Shown here: positions 14,295 to 14,876 of the stretch, piece by piece
Position numbering within the stretch: position 1 is the first letter of the stretch
How the letters are laid out: every line of letters starts with the position of its first letter
Source of the DNA: an uncultured Bacteroidia bacterium
GTDB taxonomy: Bacteria; Bacteroidota; Bacteroidia; Bacteroidales; UBA932
Reading direction: 5' to 3'
Length of the DNA: 14,876 bases
NCBI GenBank assembly: GCA_902795785.1
Contig: CADBMK010000015.1
Location: 1 to 14,876 of the forward strand
Made by a program: the position numbers and the translations under genes
Notes under the pieces: generated by a model
The model's input: only the letters and a program-made list of their open reading frames with translations
Databases searched by the model: none
What the model was told of the DNA's origin: nothing

Positions 14295-14876
14295 ATGACA
14301 GAACAAGAAATAATCAAGGTTCTATCCGATGTCCGTCATCCTGCAAAGGAAGAAAAAAGCATCGTAGAACTTGGAATGGTTGACAAGGTGGAGATAGACG
14401 GCAATGCCGTCTGCCTCTATCTTGGTTTCCCAAAGCACAGGGACCCTCTTACGGAGTACCTCGTCGGCAGCGCCAAGGCGGCCCTTTACAGGGCCTTTGG
14501 CAAGGATATCCTCGTGGAGGTCAAGACCGAGGTTAAAGAGGCCCCTAAAGCGGCAAAGAAGAATAACGTCAACGACCTTACCCTTGAGCAGCTTACCAAT
14601 GTGAGGAATATCATAGGAGTGGCTTCCGGCAAGGGAGGCGTGGGTAAGTCTACCGTGGCCGTCAATCTTGCGGTGGCCCTGGCAAGGCTTGGCTACAAGG
14701 TCGGCCTCGCCGATGCAGACGTGTACGGCCCTTCGGTCCCTGTAATGACAGCCACCGAGGGAATGCAGCCTGAAGCCGTGGAGGTGGATGGCAAGGAACT
14801 CATCGTCCCTCTTGAGAAGTTCGGCGTCAAGTGGATGTCCATCGGATACTTCGCCCAGCCTGGCCAAGCCCTCATC
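14295..14876 (+). CDS. mrp: Mrp/ApbC-type iron-sulfur carrier ATPase (partial, 3' end missing)
   Basis: Mrp proteins are cytoplasmic P-loop ATPases that carry iron-sulfur clusters to target enzymes. The first 194 residues are present. Residues 1-80 form the N-terminal MIP18/DUF59-like domain common in bacterial Mrp. After a Lys/Ala-rich linker (about 81-92), the MinD-like ATPase domain begins with RNIIGVASGKGGVGKST, whose deviant Walker A motif (112-120) includes the signature Lys113. It is followed by GLADADVYGPSVP at 137-149, diagnostic of Mrp/NBP35. The CxxC that binds the cluster lies beyond the window end, so it cannot be confirmed. The ATG at 14295 gives a standard N-terminus and follows a clean promoter. 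The gene is on its own transcript start, separate from the peptidase gene, and continues past base 14876. Confidence 0.94.
   Translation, partial: MTEQEIIKVLSDVRHPAKEEKSIVELGMVDKVEIDGNAVCLYLGFPKHRDPLTEYLVGSAKAALYRAFGKDILVEVKTEVKEAPKAAKKNNVNDLTLEQLTNVRNIIGVASGKGGVGKSTVAVNLAVALARLGYKVGLADADVYGPSVPVMTATEGMQPEAVEVDGKELIVPLEKFGVKWMSIGYFAQPGQALI

Noticed and set aside
14322..14867. 181-codon open frame on the - strand at the window end
   Set aside because: The + strand here encodes Mrp with its deviant Walker A and DADVYGPSVP motifs. The - frame is its shadow.
1..14876. Mobile elements, CRISPR arrays, tRNA or rRNA genes, defence genes
   Set aside because: Coding genes fill nearly the whole window, no gap exceeds 60 bases, and no direct-repeat arrays, transposase motifs or tRNA-like folds were seen.

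Overview
The window looks like chromosomal housekeeping DNA from a member of the Bacteroidota, most likely Bacteroidales. The reasons are: start codons have no Shine-Dalgarno sequence in front of them; the two intergenic promoters match the Bacteroides sigma-ABfr pattern (TTTG, 19-21 bases, TAnnTTTG); there is an S46 dipeptidyl-peptidase; a YfhO-family membrane protein follows a family-4 glycosyltransferase; and MutS has the Walker A spelling GPNMAGKSA that I recall from this phylum. By eye the GC content is a little over half, and AGG is a common arginine codon, so an uncultured or Rikenellaceae-like Bacteroidales lineage fits better than AT-rich Bacteroides. Genus is not decidable here.

Layout: every gene is on the + strand. 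Bases 1-12136 form one tightly packed series: the 3' tail of an unidentified gene, galM (aldose 1-epimerase), thyA (thymidylate synthase), folA (dihydrofolate reductase), two tandem sodium:amino-acid symporters of the SNF/NSS family, a family-4 glycosyltransferase, a YfhO-family membrane protein, mutS and rnhB. The junctions are 4-base ATGA overlaps, a 1-base TAATG overlap, four gaps of exactly one base, and gaps of 9 and 12 bases. No terminator is visible inside this run, so it may be one long transcript. After rnhB a short promoter region leads into a secreted S46 dipeptidyl-peptidase (12183-14240). A second, very well-formed promoter leads into an Mrp/ApbC-type P-loop ATPase (14295 onward), which runs off the window end.

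How the genes fit together: thyA and folA are a functional pair, since ThyA oxidises methylene-tetrahydrofolate to dihydrofolate while making dTMP and FolA reduces it back. mutS and rnhB both maintain DNA (mismatch repair, removal of RNA from DNA). The glycosyltransferase and the YfhO protein probably act on the same lipid-linked or surface glycan. The two symporters and the peptidase both concern amino-acid and peptide supply but sit in different transcription units. No mobile element, CRISPR array, tRNA, rRNA or defence gene was seen. I did not find an evidently new biological system. The points most worth a second look are the chain of 1-base stop/start junctions in a genome without Shine-Dalgarno sites, the glycosyltransferase/YfhO pair, the divergence between the tandem symporters, and the nearly leaderless promoter of mrp.
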